Assembly: GCF_004803895.1 (NCBI RefSeq)
Contig: NZ_CP021978.1
Span: 4,588,001 to 4,652,000, forward strand
Length of the DNA: 64,000 nt
Direction: 5' to 3'
From: Streptomyces hawaiiensis
Lineage (GTDB): Bacteria; Actinomycetota; Actinomycetes; Streptomycetales; Streptomycetaceae
Positions 1 to 8,968 of the stretch are shown here, piece by piece. The first letter of the stretch is position 1, and the number at the start of each line of letters is the position of its first letter. The position numbers and the translations under genes are program-made. The notes beneath the pieces are model-generated. The model was not told where the DNA came from. It made no database searches and saw only the letters and a list, made by a program, of their open reading frames with translations.

Positions 1-2
1 TG

Positions 3-569
3 CTCCGGGCCCGGATCGCCGACCGCGCATCCGCCTGGGCCGTGCGCTGCGGAATCCTCCTGGCGCTGGCCGGGGCCGCCGTCGGTTTCCTGATGACCCA
101 GCCCGCGCCGGGGCAGCGGCGTGGCGTCTCCAAGGTGGTCGGCGCGCACAGCGTGGGCGTGCCGGACGGGGGACCCTCGATGCCGCTGACCGGCTGGTCC
201 ACGACCGGCGGCGATCTGCGGATCCCGCACTTCCTCGGCATGCACGCGCTGCAACTCCTGCCGCTGCTGGTCATGGTGCTCAGCCTCCTGGCCCCGCGTT
301 TCGTCCGTCTGGCCGACGACCGGGTGCGGCTGCGCCTGGTGCTGGTCGCCTCGGGGGCCTACGCCGGCGTCTTCGCTCTGGTTCTGTGGCAGGCGTTGCG
401 CGGACAGCCGCTGACCGGCCCGGACGGAGCGACGTCGGCAGTGGCCGGCCTCATCCTGGCGGCCGTCGCCCTCGGGACGTACGGATCCCTGCGGGCGGCC
501 CGGACGCCCCTTTCGCTCAGGGCGACCGACGCCGAAGGTGCTCCCGCCCCGAAGGACCTCGTGCCATGA
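3..569 (+). CDS. Integral membrane protein, 5' end outside the window
   Basis: The frame is open from base 3, so the gene almost certainly begins upstream; the first in-window start is the GTG at 42. Hydrophobic segments are visible near the start (GILLALAGAAVGF), after the HFLGMHALQLLPLLVMVL stretch and near the C-terminus (AVAGLILAAVALGTYG), giving a small multi-pass membrane protein. The soluble loop after the first segment ends in a conserved-looking SMPLTGWSTTGGDLRIPHF stretch. The stop overlaps the next start by ATGA, so the two genes are probably translationally coupled. Function unknown; I recognise only a conserved actinobacterial membrane-protein type. Confidence 0.7.
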   Translation, partial: LRARIADRASAWAVRCGILLALAGAAVGFLMTQPAPGQRRGVSKVVGAHSVGVPDGGPSMPLTGWSTTGGDLRIPHFLGMHALQLLPLLVMVLSLLAPRFVRLADDRVRLRLVLVASGAYAGVFALVLWQALRGQPLTGPDGATSAVAGLILAAVALGTYGSLRAARTPLSLRATDAEGAPAPKDLVP

Positions 570-1354
570 CCGGCTTCCTCTTCGAGCTCTCCTTCCTGCT
601 GGCCGCGCCCGTCTGGCTGCTCATGATCTTCGCGCCGGGGTGGGGGCCGACCGCCCGTATCGCCGGGTCACCGTGGACCGTGGTGCCGGTACTGCTCGTG
701 TATCTCGCGCTCGCGGTCCCGGTGTTCCCCGAGCTGTGGAGCGCGGTCAGCAGTCCGGACCTCGACACCTTCCGTGAGCTGACGGCTCTCCCGGGCGGTG
801 CCGGAGCCGTCTGGGCGCAGGTCATCGCCTGGGATCTGCTGATCGGGCAGTGGATGTACCGGGAGGGCAGGCGACTGAAGATCTCCGCCCTGCTGATGGG
901 GCCGCTGCTGGTGCTCACGATTCTGCTGTCGCCGTTCGGGTTTCTGGCCTTCCTGGGGCTGCGCGCGGCGAGGTCGCGGCGGGCCGGGCAAAGGCCCGTG
1001 ACCGGCGGGCCTTTGCCGGGTCAGACCCGGAGACAGGCCAGCACCGCCAGCACCCGGCGGTGGTCGTCGGGGGCCGTCGGAGGGAGATCCAGCTTCTGGA
1101 GGATGCTCGCGATGTGCTTCGCGACGGCGGCGTCCGTGACGACGAGTCGGCGGGCGATCGCCGCGTTGGAGCGGGCCTCGGCCATGAGGGCGAGGACCTC
1201 GCGTTCGCGGGGCGTGAGCCGGTCCAGCGGGTCGCGGCGGCGGGCGAGGAGCTGGCGTACGACGTCGGGGTCGACGACCGTCGTGCCGGCGGCCACGCGG
1301 ACGACGGCGTCGGCGAACTCCTCGACGTCGCCGATGCGTTCCTTGAGGAGGTAG
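566..1354 (+). CDS. ABA4-like (DUF4281-type) membrane protein with an odd C-terminal read-through
   Basis: Residues 1 to about 140 form four hydrophobic segments with the ABA4-like features AVWAQVIAWDLLIGQWMYREG and LLMGPLLVLTILLSPFGFLAFL. The ATG at 566 overlaps the previous stop (ATGA). Family members are usually about 150 residues, but here no in-frame stop occurs until 1354. The last ~110 residues are Ser/Arg-rich, run through a terminator hairpin at 989-1015 and lie antisense to the response regulator. That tail is therefore probably not a native domain, and a stop near 1000 may have been lost. Family assignment is fairly sure, the C-terminal boundary is not. Confidence 0.6.
   Translation: MTGFLFELSFLLAAPVWLLMIFAPGWGPTARIAGSPWTVVPVLLVYLALAVPVFPELWSAVSSPDLDTFRELTALPGGAGAVWAQVIAWDLLIGQWMYREGRRLKISALLMGPLLVLTILLSPFGFLAFLGLRAARSRRAGQRPVTGGPLPGQTRRQASTASTRRWSSGAVGGRSSFWRMLAMCFATAASVTTSRRAIAALERASAMRARTSRSRGVSRSSGSRRRARSWRTTSGSTTVVPAATRTTASANSSTSPMRSLRR
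989..1015. terminator. Hairpin terminator between convergent genes
   Basis: A perfect 10-bp stem (CAAAGGCCCG / CGGGCCTTTG) with a 7-nt loop lies just past the stop of the minus-strand response regulator at 1021. It has no clear T-tract, as is common in actinobacteria. It sits inside the extended plus-strand frame of the ABA4-like gene. Confidence 0.65.
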
Positions 1355-1680
1355 CCCGTTCCGACGGTGCCGCGACGGTCGTCCAGGAGCTCGTCGGCGA
1401 AGGTCTGCTCGACGTACTGGCTGAGGACGAGGACCGCGAGGCGGGGCTGCTCGCCCTGGAGCAGACGGGCCGTGCGCAACCCTTCGTCCGTCTGGCCCGG
1501 TGGCATGCGGACGTCGGTGATCACCAGGTCCGGCCGGTGTTCCCGGGCGGCGGCGAGCAGCGCGGGGCCGTCGCCCACGGCGGCGAGGGTCCGGTGGCCG
1601 AAGCGTTCCAGCAGGTGGACGAGACCTTCGCGCAGGAGGACGGCGTCCTCCGCGATGACTATGCGGAGGGACTGCCGCAT
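1021..1680 (-). CDS. NarL/LuxR-family response regulator
   Basis: 219 residues. The N-terminal receiver domain has the acidic pair (IAEDAVLL, residues 9-16), the phosphoacceptor Asp at about residue 56 (LVITDVRMP) and the conserved Lys in GYLLKER. The C-terminal LuxR-type HTH reads LTPREREVLALMAEARSN followed by AIARRLVVTDAAVAKHI. The ATG at 1680 is chosen because a GGAG-type site lies a few bases upstream and the receiver strand begins immediately. No histidine kinase is adjacent; upstream lies only a broken permease gene, so this is an orphan whose partner may be lost or elsewhere. Confidence 0.85.
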   Translation of the reverse strand: MRQSLRIVIAEDAVLLREGLVHLLERFGHRTLAAVGDGPALLAAAREHRPDLVITDVRMPPGQTDEGLRTARLLQGEQPRLAVLVLSQYVEQTFADELLDDRRGTVGTGYLLKERIGDVEEFADAVVRVAAGTTVVDPDVVRQLLARRRDPLDRLTPREREVLALMAEARSNAAIARRLVVTDAAVAKHIASILQKLDLPPTAPDDHRRVLAVLACLRV

Positions 1681-1724
1681 GGGATCTCCGCCCTGAGAGT
1701 GTGGGCCCGCCGGGCGGGCTGGAC

Positions 1725-2034
1725 AGGAACATTGCCGGCCGGACACGGGACCTCCGCGTGCTGCGCCTGTCCGGTGCGACACCGCGCCAGGTGCTGCTGA
1801 CCCTCGTGGCCGAGACGTGCTGGTCGTCGCCCTGGCTGCCGCCCTGGGCCTGGCGGTTGCGCTCCCGCCCTGTTCGGCACGGCCCGCGGCCTGCGTGAGG
1901 AACTGGGCCTGCCCGTCGAGCTGTCGGTGGCCTGGCCCTGCGTCGCGGGCGTGGTGGCCGGCTGCCTGCTGCTCGCCACGGCGGCCACCGTCCTCCCGGC
2001 CCGGGCCGCGCTGCGGAGGATGCGGCGGGCGTGA
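1725..2034 (+). pseudogene. FtsX-like ABC transporter permease, C-terminal remnant
   Basis: The stretch RDLRVLRLSGATPRQVL, then after a frame change ALAAALGLAVAL, then ELGLPVELSVAW and LLLATAATVLPARAALRRM ending at the TGA 2032-2034, matches the last ~100 residues of MacB/FtsX-type permeases. The pieces lie in different frames and nothing of the N-terminal part remains. The fragment abuts the response regulator promoter, suggesting that a regulated ABC exporter once stood here. Confidence 0.6.
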
Positions 2035-2065
2035 CGGGGCCGGGTCGGGAGAACGGAGGGTGTGG

Positions 2066-3502
2066 TCAGCGTCCGACGACGGGGCGGAAGGCGTCCCGTA
2101 CGCCGGACTTGGACGTGGAGACGAACTGGTCGCCCGGCCCGAGGTCGTACGTGCCGTAGGACTCGTAGTGCAGGATGCTCGGGCAGCTTGTGCCGCCGAT
2201 CTGGACCGAGCGCGGGTCGAGGCGCTTGCCGGTGCGGAGTTCGTAGACCTTCAGGGGGATCTTGACCTTGTAGAAGGTCACTTGGTGGGGGAGGTACTCG
2301 GACCTGTCGTTCTCGTAGGCGCAGGTCTCGACGGACGCTCCGTTCTCCGCCTCGTCCGCGCAGACCACCAGGGAGGCCTTGGCCGGGTCGCCGGTGCGCC
2401 AGGAGCCGGGGAGCCTGCCGGTGTACTCGGTGTCGCCGAGGAACAGGGCGCGGCCGGAGCCCTTGCGGAACGGCGGGGCTCCGCCGTACTTCGCGGGCTT
2501 GTCGCAGTAGCCGGACCCCGCGTCGGACGCGTCCTCGACCAGGCCGCGCACCTGGTCCAGTTCGAGGGCGAGGGTGGCCTTGCGCACGCCGTCGCGGGCC
2601 TCGCCCGTGCGGGCGTCGTCCGGGTAGGTGCCGAGGAGCCGCCGGTAGTGCGTGCGCGCCTGGTGCCAGGCGTCCTCGGTCATCAGGTGGTCGCCGCATC
2701 CCACCAGGGCGGCGGGTTCCGCGCGGGCCGCGGCGCCGGCGGAGCGGTCCAGGACGTCGTGGGAGGGGCCGCGGTCGCGGAGCCAGGCGGTGAGGGCGGC
2801 GGTGTCGCAGGAGTCGTCGGTGGGCAGGCCGTCGAGGAAGGTGTCCAGGACCGTTCCGACCGTCTGCTCGTTGCCGGGTTCCCCGAGGACACCGGCGAGC
2901 GTGCCGAAGCCTCGCTCCAGGTCCTCGGTGCTGCCCCTGTGCGCGGCGCGGGCCAGGGTGGCCGCCGCCCCGTCGAGCCGGTGGCAGGCGTCCACCACCG
3001 CGTCGCCGGGTTCCACCACCGACGCGCCCGCCAGGCGGTGGCCCCGTCCCACCTCGCTCTGCGCGGCCACGGCCGCCTCGCAGTCGCCGCGCTCACGGGC
3101 CTCGGTCACACGGTCCTCGATGCCGTACGCGTCGGCACGGAGCAGTACGGCGGTCAGCACCACCGCGAGCGCGACGGCGAGCGTCCCCGCGCGCTGCCCG
3201 CGCCGTACGGCCCGCTCCGGGTGGCGGCGGGCCAGGAACCAGCCGTGGGCGATGCCGGCCGCCCACCACAGGAGCAGCAGGATCTCGCACCAGGTCTCGG
3301 CGGTCCGCGCGGTGAGGCCGAGGAGCACGAACGTGCCGAGCGCGGCGATCGCCGCCCACCGCCACCGGCGCAGCAGCAGATGACCGATGCCGAGCAACGA
3401 GGCGTTGCCGAGGGCCACCGCCAGGGGGTCGGACGGGGCCGGGGGCCGCGGCGGCCCGGGGGGCTCCGGCGGCAGGGGCGGACCGGGTTCGTACAGCGTC
3501 AT
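2066..3502 (-). CDS. Membrane-anchored protein with long extracytoplasmic region
   Basis: 478 residues. A Pro-rich N-terminus (residues 5-25) is followed by two or three hydrophobic segments (GNASLLGIGHLLL, AAIAALGTFVLLGL, EILLLLWWAAGIAHGWFL) and another (TLAVALAVVLTAVLL). The remaining ~340 residues are soluble and alpha-rich with scattered Cys (GDCEAA, VDACHRL, DDSCDTA), ending in a beta-rich part. The middle (HYRRLLGTYPDDARTGEARDGV) resembles a tetratricopeptide-like helix pair. The ATG at 3502 overlaps the stop of the upstream gene (ATGA), so the pair is co-translated. Function unknown. Confidence 0.7.
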   Translation of the reverse strand: MTLYEPGPPLPPEPPGPPRPPAPSDPLAVALGNASLLGIGHLLLRRWRWAAIAALGTFVLLGLTARTAETWCEILLLLWWAAGIAHGWFLARRHPERAVRRGQRAGTLAVALAVVLTAVLLRADAYGIEDRVTEARERGDCEAAVAAQSEVGRGHRLAGASVVEPGDAVVDACHRLDGAAATLARAAHRGSTEDLERGFGTLAGVLGEPGNEQTVGTVLDTFLDGLPTDDSCDTAALTAWLRDRGPSHDVLDRSAGAAARAEPAALVGCGDHLMTEDAWHQARTHYRRLLGTYPDDARTGEARDGVRKATLALELDQVRGLVEDASDAGSGYCDKPAKYGGAPPFRKGSGRALFLGDTEYTGRLPGSWRTGDPAKASLVVCADEAENGASVETCAYENDRSEYLPHQVTFYKVKIPLKVYELRTGKRLDPRSVQIGGTSCPSILHYESYGTYDLGPGDQFVSTSKSGVRDAFRPVVGR

Positions 3503-3960
3503 GCGGTGCTCACCCCCGAGGCCGGGCCGCGTGCGGAGAAGTAGCCACGGCCCTTCTCGCCGCTCACCATCCACAGGGCCGCCACGTCCAGGCCCGCGAT
3601 CACGAACGCAGGGAGACTCGGCACCCCGGCGACCAGCGAACCGAGGAAGGCGACGACCATCGACAGGCCCACGAACGACAGGCACACGATGAGCACCACG
3701 CGGACCCAGTGACGCCGTTTGCGGGCCAGTACGAGGCAGGCGACCTGGAGCACGGCGAGACCCCAGCAGAACAGCGCCACGAACCAGGCCAGCGCCCACG
3801 GCATGAGCAGGTCCTGTCCGTGGTCCTGTTTGCTCTGGTTCTCGTCGATGACCGCCCAGCCGCCGAGGACGTAGCCCAGGGCATGCCCGGTGACCATCAC
3901 CAGGGCCAGGACGACGGCCCCGGGCATGCGCGCCTTCGCAGAGTCCTGCACGGCGATCAC
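3499..3960 (-). CDS. Small integral membrane protein, start uncertain
   Basis: About 153 residues with four hydrophobic segments (GAVVLALVMVTGHALGYVLG, MPWALAWFVALFCWGLAVLQ, VVLIVCLSFVGLSMVVAFLG, LPAFVIAGLDVAALWMV). No ATG occurs in frame before residue ~13. The GTG at 3960 is chosen because its GTGA overlaps the stop of a 27-codon upstream frame (3957-4040) that begins with ATG behind a good GGAGGAG site. Alternatively a 1-base indel separates that ATG from the real gene. It forms an operon with the 478-residue membrane protein downstream. Confidence 0.55.
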   Translation of the reverse strand: MIAVQDSAKARMPGAVVLALVMVTGHALGYVLGGWAVIDENQSKQDHGQDLLMPWALAWFVALFCWGLAVLQVACLVLARKRRHWVRVVLIVCLSFVGLSMVVAFLGSLVAGVPSLPAFVIAGLDVAALWMVSGEKGRGYFSARGPASGVSTA

Positions 3961-4261
3961 CTCGTCCTCGTCGTCGGGCCGGTCGTGGACCAGCGCCCGG
4001 TCAGCTTCGTCACGGCGAGGTGCCGATGCCGTCTGTACATCTGTCTCCTCCAGTCCAGGTGGATGCGAGGTCCGAGCCCTCCCCTCGCGGGGCTCGGACC
4101 GCGCGCCGTCCCTCGACCAGTCGACCGGCGTACCGAGTTGTTCGGCAGGCCGTCTTCCAGCGCCGAACAACGAATGCGTGAGGAAAGAGTGAACGCCCCT
4201 TCCTCGCCCGCCGATTCGGCCGAAGGTCGATGCAGGGCGTACGAGGGGAGGGAGCGGGCAG
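3961..4261. promoter_or_regulatory. Divergent promoter region with TTGTTCG inverted repeat
   Basis: The interval separates the minus-strand membrane-protein operon from the plus-strand STAND/WD40 gene. It contains TTGTTCG at 4138-4144 and its inverse CGAACAA at 4164-4170, 19 bp apart. The same heptamer recurs three times upstream of the lipoprotein gene at 8946, suggesting a common regulator. A short ATG-initiated frame with a good ribosome site lies at 3957-4040 (minus). Confidence 0.4.
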
Positions 4262-7200
4262 GTGCCGGGACGATCAGGGCCGGGTCGCGCCGAGGGCGAG
4301 CTGGATCCGGCGGCCGGACCGGTACCGCGGTTCGCCGCCGGGCTGCGCGCGCTGCGCGAGTCCGCGGGCAGACCCACCTACCGGGAGATGGCCCGGCGGG
4401 CGCGGTACGGAGTGACCACCCTGTCGCAGGCGGCGGCGGGCAAGCAGCTGCCCACCCGCGCGGTGACGCTCGCCTATGTGAAGGCCTGCGGCGGCGACAT
4501 CGCCGAGTGGGAGCGGCGCTGGCGTGAGGCCTCGGACGAGCTGGCGGCCGAGGCCGCCGCCGACGAGACCTCCCGGCCGCCCTACCGGGGCCTGACCCGG
4601 TTCGAACCGGGCGACGCGGAGCTGTTCTTCGGCCGCGACCAGCTCGTGGAGCGGCTCACCGAGCTGAACCGCAAGCACCGCTTCACCGCCGTCTTCGGCC
4701 CCTCCGGCAGCGGCAAGTCCTCACTGCTGCGGGCGGGCCTGATCCCCCGGCTGCGGGCGGCCTCCGACGACGATGTGCCGCCCGCGGCCGTACGGATCCT
4801 CACCCCCGGCGCGGACCCGCTGCACACGCACGCCGACCGGCTGCAGCCCGTCCCCGGGACGGACGCCGACACCTGGCTGATCGTCGACCAGTTCGAGGAG
4901 CTGTACACCCTCGGCACCGACCCGGCGGACCGGGACGCCTTCATCGACCGCCTCGTCGCCGCCACCGACGCGGACAGCCGGCTGCGCGTCGTCATCGCGG
5001 TGCGGGCCGACTTCCTCGGCCGGTGCGCCGAACACCCGGGGCTCACGGCCGCGTTGCAGGACGCCACGCTGCTCGCCGGGCCGATGAGCCGTGCGGAACT
5101 GCGGGAGGCCGTCGTCCGGCCGGCCGCCGCGGCCGGCCTGATCGTCGAACGGGCTCTGACCGACCGCCTCCTGGACGAGGTCGAGGACGCCCCGGGCGGT
5201 CTGCCGCTGATGTCGCACGCCCTGCTGGAGACCTGGCGCCACCGCAGCGGCCGCGCCCTGACGGAGACCGCGTACGAGGCCGCCGGCAAGCTGCACGGCG
5301 CGGTCGTACGGACGGCCGAGCAGGTGTACGGCGAACTCACCCCGTCCCAGGCGGAGTCGGCCCGCCGCATTCTGCTCCGCCTGGTCGCGCCCGGCGACGG
5401 CACACCCGACACGCGGCGCCCCACCGACCGCGCGGAGCTCGACTTCGGCAGCCCCGCCGACACCCGGGTGGTCCTGGAACGCCTGGCCCGGGCCCGTCTC
5501 GTCACCTTCGACGACGGCACCGTCGATCTCGCCCACGAGGCCCTGATCACCGCCTGGCCCCGCCTGCGCGCCTGGATCGACGCCGAACGCGACCGGCTGC
5601 GGGTCCACCGCGCGCTCTCCGAGGCCGCCCGCACCTGGCAGGCCCTCGGGCAGGAGAACGCCGCGCTCTACGCCGGCTCCCGGCTGAGCGCAGCCCGCGA
5701 CGCCTTCCCGGCAGACGACACCGCATCGGGCAGTGACGAACTGACCCCGCCGGAGCGCCGGTTCCTCACCACCTCGCTCCGGCGCCGGCAACGGGCCCTG
5801 CTCCTGCGCCGAACCGTCGTGGCCGTCCTCGCCGCGCTCGCCCTCCTCGCCACCGGCACCGCCGTCGTCGCCCTCCAGGCCCGCGCCACCGCGCAGGCGG
5901 AACGGGACGACGCCGTCTTCGGCCGGCTCACCGCCGAGGCCGACCGGGCCCGGGAGACGCACGCCGGGCTGGCCGCCCGGCTCGATGTCGCCGCGTACCG
6001 CATGCGCTCCACCCCGGACCTGAGGACCCGGCTGGCATCGGACGCGAGCCGGGTGCTGGCCGCCCGGCTGCCCGGCCACGACGGGGTCGGCAGCTCCGTG
6101 GTGTACGCCCCCGACGGCCGCACACTCGCCAGCGGCGGTCACGACGGCACGGTCCGGCTGTGGGACACCGCCACCGGGAAGGCGCTGGGCGGGCCCCTGC
6201 GACTCGGCACGGGCGGGGTCGGCGCGGTCGCCTTCGCACCGGCGGGCCGCGACCTGCTGGCGGCCACCGGGGAAGGCGGCACCGTCCGCCTGTGGGACGT
6301 ACGCGACCGGGAGCGGCCCCGCGCCGTCGGCCGGCCGCTGGTGAGCCACGACGAGGAGAACGTCGTGTCCGCCGCGTTCGCCCCCGACGGCCGGACGCTG
6401 GCCACGGCCGGCGACGACGGAACCGTACGGCTGTGGAACCTGACCGACCCGGCCCACCCCGCCCCCCTGGGCAAGCCCGCCGAGGCCGACGAGTCGGACG
6501 ACGCCCGCGTTCGCGCGGTCGCGTTCGCGCCGGACGGCCGCGTGCTGGCCTCGGCGGGCTACGACGGCACCGTGAGGATGTGGCAGTACAGCCGGGGCGA
6601 CGGCATCGCACCGCTGGGCAAGCCCCTGCGCGCCCACGCCGCCCCGGTCTGGACGCTGGCCTTCTCACCCGACGGCCGGACGCTGGCCACCGCCGGCTTC
6701 GACGAGACCGTACGGCTGTGGGACGTCACGGACGCCGGGCATGTCCAGCCGCTGGGCGAGCCTCTCACCGCGCACACCGCACCCGTCATGTCGGTCGCGT
6801 TCAGTCCCGACGGCGAGACCCTGGCGAGCGCGGGTGAGGACGACTCGCCCCTCCTGTGGAACGTGGCCAACCCCGCCTATCCGCAGCAGCTCGGGGAGCC
6901 GCTGACCGGCCACACCGAGGCCGTGTGGGAAGTGGCCTTCAGCCGCGACGGCCGTACCCTCGCCAGCACCGGCGCCGACGGCCGGGTCCTGCTGTGGCAC
7001 CGGCCCCCGACCGTCCTCACCGACTTCACCAACCCGGTGACCGCGGTCGCCTTCAGCCCCGACGGCCGGCTGCTCGCCGCCGCGAGCACCGACGACGGGC
7101 TGGTCCGCCTGTGGGACGTCCGCCGCCCGGACCGCCCGCGCCGGCTGCCGCGGCCGCTCGGCCACGAGGACGAGGTGCTGGCCGTCGCGTTCGCCCCGGA

Positions 7201-8047
7201 CGGCCGTACGGTGGTCAGCGGCTGCGCGGACGGGACGCTGCGTCTGTGGGACGTCTCCACGCCGGAGCGCCCCGCCGCGCTCTCGGAGCCGGTGCGCGCA
7301 CACGGCGGGGGAGTGCACACCGTCGCCTTCGCCCCGGACGGGCGCACCATCGCCACCGGAGGCGCGGACGACACGGTGCGGTTGTGGGACGTCCGCCGCC
7401 CGGACGACGTACGGCCGCTCGGCCCGGCCCTGCGCGGCCACACGGACGTCGTGACCTCCCTGGCCTTCGCCCCGGACGGCCGCCTCCTGGCCAGCGGCGC
7501 CGAGGACGCGACGGCGCGCCTGTGGCGGGTGGGCGCACGGCCCAGGGCCGCGGGCGCGGCCCTCACCGGTCATGAACAGGCCGTCAACGCCGTGGCCTTC
7601 GCCCCGGGCGGGAAGACCCTGGCGACGGGCAGCGACGACCGGACGGTGCGGCTGTGGGACGTGGCGAACGGCAGCCGCCCGCTGGGGCGGCTGACCGGAC
7701 ACCGCGCCGACGTCCGGGCCGTGGCCTTCGCCCCGGACGGGAAGACCCTGGCGACCAGCGGTGGCGACCACACGGTCCGTCTCTGGGATGTGCGGCATCC
7801 GGCGCGTGCCGAGCCGTCCGGCCAGGAACTCACCGGCCATCTCGACACCGTCACCACTGTCGCGTTCAGCCCCCGCGGCGACGCCCTCGCCTCCGCGGGC
7901 TACGACCTGACGACCCGGCTGTGGACGCTGGACGCGGACCGCGCCGCGCACTACGTCTGCGACCACACCCGCGGTGTCCTCACCCGCGCGGAATGGGCGA
8001 AGGATCTGCCGCGACTGCCTTACCGGGAGGTGTGCGAGCGGCCCTAG
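4262..8047 (+). CDS. HTH / nSTAND ATPase / WD40 double-propeller protein
   Basis: 1261 residues. Residues ~22-95 form an XRE-like HTH region (LRESAGRPTYREMARRARY; TTLSQAAAGKQLP). A STAND NTPase follows, with Walker A GPSGSGKSS at 146-154 and Walker B WLIVDQFEEL at about 205-214, then winged-helix and helical regions. A hydrophobic stretch at ~517-542 (TVVAVLAALALLATGTAVVAL) looks like a membrane anchor. From ~600 on I count fourteen WD40 repeats ending in RLWD-type motifs, enough for two seven-bladed propellers. The GTG start has a GGAGG-type site. Such proteins are signal-transducing NTPases, and related STAND proteins act in conflict systems. The propeller probably senses a ligand; target unknown. 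Confidence 0.85.
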   Translation: MPGRSGPGRAEGELDPAAGPVPRFAAGLRALRESAGRPTYREMARRARYGVTTLSQAAAGKQLPTRAVTLAYVKACGGDIAEWERRWREASDELAAEAAADETSRPPYRGLTRFEPGDAELFFGRDQLVERLTELNRKHRFTAVFGPSGSGKSSLLRAGLIPRLRAASDDDVPPAAVRILTPGADPLHTHADRLQPVPGTDADTWLIVDQFEELYTLGTDPADRDAFIDRLVAATDADSRLRVVIAVRADFLGRCAEHPGLTAALQDATLLAGPMSRAELREAVVRPAAAAGLIVERALTDRLLDEVEDAPGGLPLMSHALLETWRHRSGRALTETAYEAAGKLHGAVVRTAEQVYGELTPSQAESARRILLRLVAPGDGTPDTRRPTDRAELDFGSPADTRVVLERLARARLVTFDDGTVDLAHEALITAWPRLRAWIDAERDRLRVHRALSEAARTWQALGQENAALYAGSRLSAARDAFPADDTASGSDELTPPERRFLTTSLRRRQRALLLRRTVVAVLAALALLATGTAVVALQARATAQAERDDAVFGRLTAEADRARETHAGLAARLDVAAYRMRSTPDLRTRLASDASRVLAARLPGHDGVGSSVVYAPDGRTLASGGHDGTVRLWDTATGKALGGPLRLGTGGVGAVAFAPAGRDLLAATGEGGTVRLWDVRDRERPRAVGRPLVSHDEENVVSAAFAPDGRTLATAGDDGTVRLWNLTDPAHPAPLGKPAEADESDDARVRAVAFAPDGRVLASAGYDGTVRMWQYSRGDGIAPLGKPLRAHAAPVWTLAFSPDGRTLATAGFDETVRLWDVTDAGHVQPLGEPLTAHTAPVMSVAFSPDGETLASAGEDDSPLLWNVANPAYPQQLGEPLTGHTEAVWEVAFSRDGRTLASTGADGRVLLWHRPPTVLTDFTNPVTAVAFSPDGRLLAAASTDDGLVRLWDVRRPDRPRRLPRPLGHEDEVLAVAFAPDGRTVVSGCADGTLRLWDVSTPERPAALSEPVRAHGGGVHTVAFAPDGRTIATGGADDTVRLWDVRRPDDVRPLGPALRGHTDVVTSLAFAPDGRLLASGAEDATARLWRVGARPRAAGAALTGHEQAVNAVAFAPGGKTLATGSDDRTVRLWDVANGSRPLGRLTGHRADVRAVAFAPDGKTLATSGGDHTVRLWDVRHPARAEPSGQELTGHLDTVTTVAFSPRGDALASAGYDLTTRLWTLDADRAAHYVCDHTRGVLTRAEWAKDLPRLPYREVCERP

Positions 8048-8946
8048 GGGTTGGCGAACTTCAGCACGGCGCCGTCCTCGTCGTGCGCCACGACGGTCGC
8101 CTTCAGCTCGTTGCCGAACCCGGCCTCACCGCCCGCGCCGCCGAGCTGCATTAGGGTGCCCGCCGTCCGGAACGTGACGTGGTCGTCCGCCACGGAGACC
8201 CGCACGCTCACGCCGTTCGCGGTGATGTCGGCCTCGGAGGTCACGAGGACCTCGCAGGCGCCGTCCGAACAGGCCCGGTAGTTCCTGCCGTCCGCCGCCT
8301 CGGGAAGCGGACCGGTGGGTTCGGACGTGGCCGTGGAGGTCTCCCCGGTGGCGGGCTTCCCACCCGGGGTGCACCGCTCGGCCCGCTGGTACGCGGCCGC
8401 GAGGCGCGGGTCCGCCTTCGTCAGCGCCGGCAGGTCCGGCTTCGGCGGGGTCAGGGACTGGACGAGCCTGTCGACGTCCGCGGCGCTGCCCTCGGCTTGT
8501 TCGAGGCCCACCGCCGGCGACACCCCGTCGAGTCGGGCCACGACCCGCCCCACCTTCTTCTGCCAGGCGTCGCGCAGCCGGTCGGCGGCGGGAACGCCCG
8601 ACGCGCCGAGCTCCGCCAGGTCGCTCTCCACGCTCCGCACGTCCGTCGGTGTCCCGGCGAGGTAGCCGACGGCCCGGGCCCGCGCGGACAGCTCGTCCTC
8701 GTCCGGATCCCGGATTCCTCTCAGCTCTTCGGCACTCTCTGCCCGGAGCTCCTTGACCGCGTTCGCCGACGCGCACATTCCGCCCACCCATCGCACGAGT
8801 TCCCCGGACGCCGGCCGGGCGGGCGTCGGCGCCGCGGACCTGGTGTCGTCCGACGCGCCGGTCCTCTCGTCCGCCCCGCCCCCGCACCCCCCGACGGCCA
8901 GCACCAGCCCGGCGACCACGACCCCCACGCCCGCGCTCCTGCCCAT
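8044..8946 (-). CDS. Secreted lipoprotein of unknown function
   Basis: 300 residues with a lipoprotein signal: hydrophobic VGVVVAGLVLAVGG ending in the lipobox AVGGC (Cys21), then a low-complexity Ser/Thr/Ala/Pro linker to residue ~50. The mature part has a helical half and a C-terminal ~90-residue beta-rich half (NYRACSDGACEVLVTSEADI). It converges with the STAND/WD40 gene, and the two stop codons share the palindrome CTAG at 8044-8047. Its promoter carries three copies of the TTGTTCG element also found before the STAND gene, so co-regulation is plausible. Confidence 0.75.
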   Translation of the reverse strand: MGRSAGVGVVVAGLVLAVGGCGGGADERTGASDDTRSAAPTPARPASGELVRWVGGMCASANAVKELRAESAEELRGIRDPDEDELSARARAVGYLAGTPTDVRSVESDLAELGASGVPAADRLRDAWQKKVGRVVARLDGVSPAVGLEQAEGSAADVDRLVQSLTPPKPDLPALTKADPRLAAAYQRAERCTPGGKPATGETSTATSEPTGPLPEAADGRNYRACSDGACEVLVTSEADITANGVSVRVSVADDHVTFRTAGTLMQLGGAGGEAGFGNELKATVVAHDEDGAVLKFANP

Positions 8947-8968
8947 CCGACGACCCCTCTCCGTGCTG

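Noticed and set aside
1817..3544. Long plus-strand frame opposite the 478-residue membrane protein
   Set aside because: Gly/Val/Arg-rich translation without domains, antisense to a gene with clear membrane segments and a proper start; a high-GC shadow frame.
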